The translations under genes and the position numbers were made by a program. Below the pieces are notes generated by a model. The model made no database searches, had not been told where the DNA came from, and saw only the letters and a program-made list of their open reading frames with translations. Below are positions 63,876 through 64,000 of a stretch of DNA of 64,000 nt, piece by piece (position 1 is the first letter of the stretch; every line of letters begins with the position of its first letter). Source of the stretch: Deinococcus hopiensis KR-140 (lineage in GTDB: Bacteria; Deinococcota; Deinococci; Deinococcales; Deinococcaceae); assembly GCA_943327755.2 (NCBI GenBank), contig CALPYF020000020.1, forward strand, positions 14,674-78,673, given 5' to 3'.

Positions 63876-64000
<125 letters not shown>

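Overview
The window is a high-GC bacterial chromosome segment that I assign to Deinococcus. The grounds are protein-level: an enolase-dnaN-oriC-dnaA core, a PriA whose ATPase motifs are gone, a bacillithiol disulfide reductase, a branched-chain keto acid dehydrogenase very like the Thermus enzyme, a 23S rRNA gene with no 16S or tRNA gene in front of it, and many genes whose -10 box (TANNNT) lies only 5-7 nt before the start codon, as in the leaderless mRNAs known from this genus. I see no plasmid, phage or CRISPR signature; nearly everything looks like core chromosome.

Layout. 1-3.9 kb: eno, dnaN, oriC and dnaA, all leftward. oriC is a mirror-image DnaA-box array with a DnaA-trio next to it. 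3.9-11.8 kb: an epimerase, dprA with a two-component system, fumarase and a diguanylate cyclase. 11.9-17.2 kb: small secreted and membrane proteins, the nucleotide operon thyA-dCMP deaminase-folA, bacillithiol disulfide reductase and a VanW protein. 17.2-21.9 kb: parB-parA-rsmG-LAGLIDADG gene, a terminator, two parS-like sites and mnmG. 22-28 kb: a cysteine desulfurase-like enzyme and the E1alpha/E1beta/E2 genes of a branched-chain 2-oxoacid dehydrogenase, with a TetR-type operator in front.

28-40 kb: endonuclease III, an SMI1/KNR4 protein, the def-fmt operon with two accessory genes, a TPR protein, a CobW-type GTPase, an ABC exporter, PriA and a DMT transporter. 40-45 kb: a polynucleotide kinase/phosphatase-like protein and two tandem RlaP-like nucleotidyltransferases, which together suggest RNA end repair, separated by a TPR-glycosidase-like gene. 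45-52 kb: a second cluster of DnaA boxes beside trpF, an HxlR regulator with a divergent NIPSNAP/SDR pair, and an aminoglycoside-phosphotransferase-like gene with a broken partial copy. 52-55.4 kb: cobalamin genes cobT, cobC, cobS and a DtxR regulator. 55.5-60.1 kb: an ECF sigma operon leading into DUF1800/DUF1501 genes, with two sigma-E-like promoters. 60-64 kb: thrB, a GlsB-type membrane protein, rpmB, lspA, luxS and the start of a 23S rRNA gene.

The most unusual material is non-coding. (1) An intergenic repeat has a right-hand structure whose stems vary in sequence between three copies but keep their pairing. (2) A 73-bp unit occurs twice and consists of a near-perfect sigma-70 promoter followed almost at once by a terminator. 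(3) Five perfect DnaA boxes lie about 45 kb from oriC. (4) dnaA appears to begin at an AUC codon.
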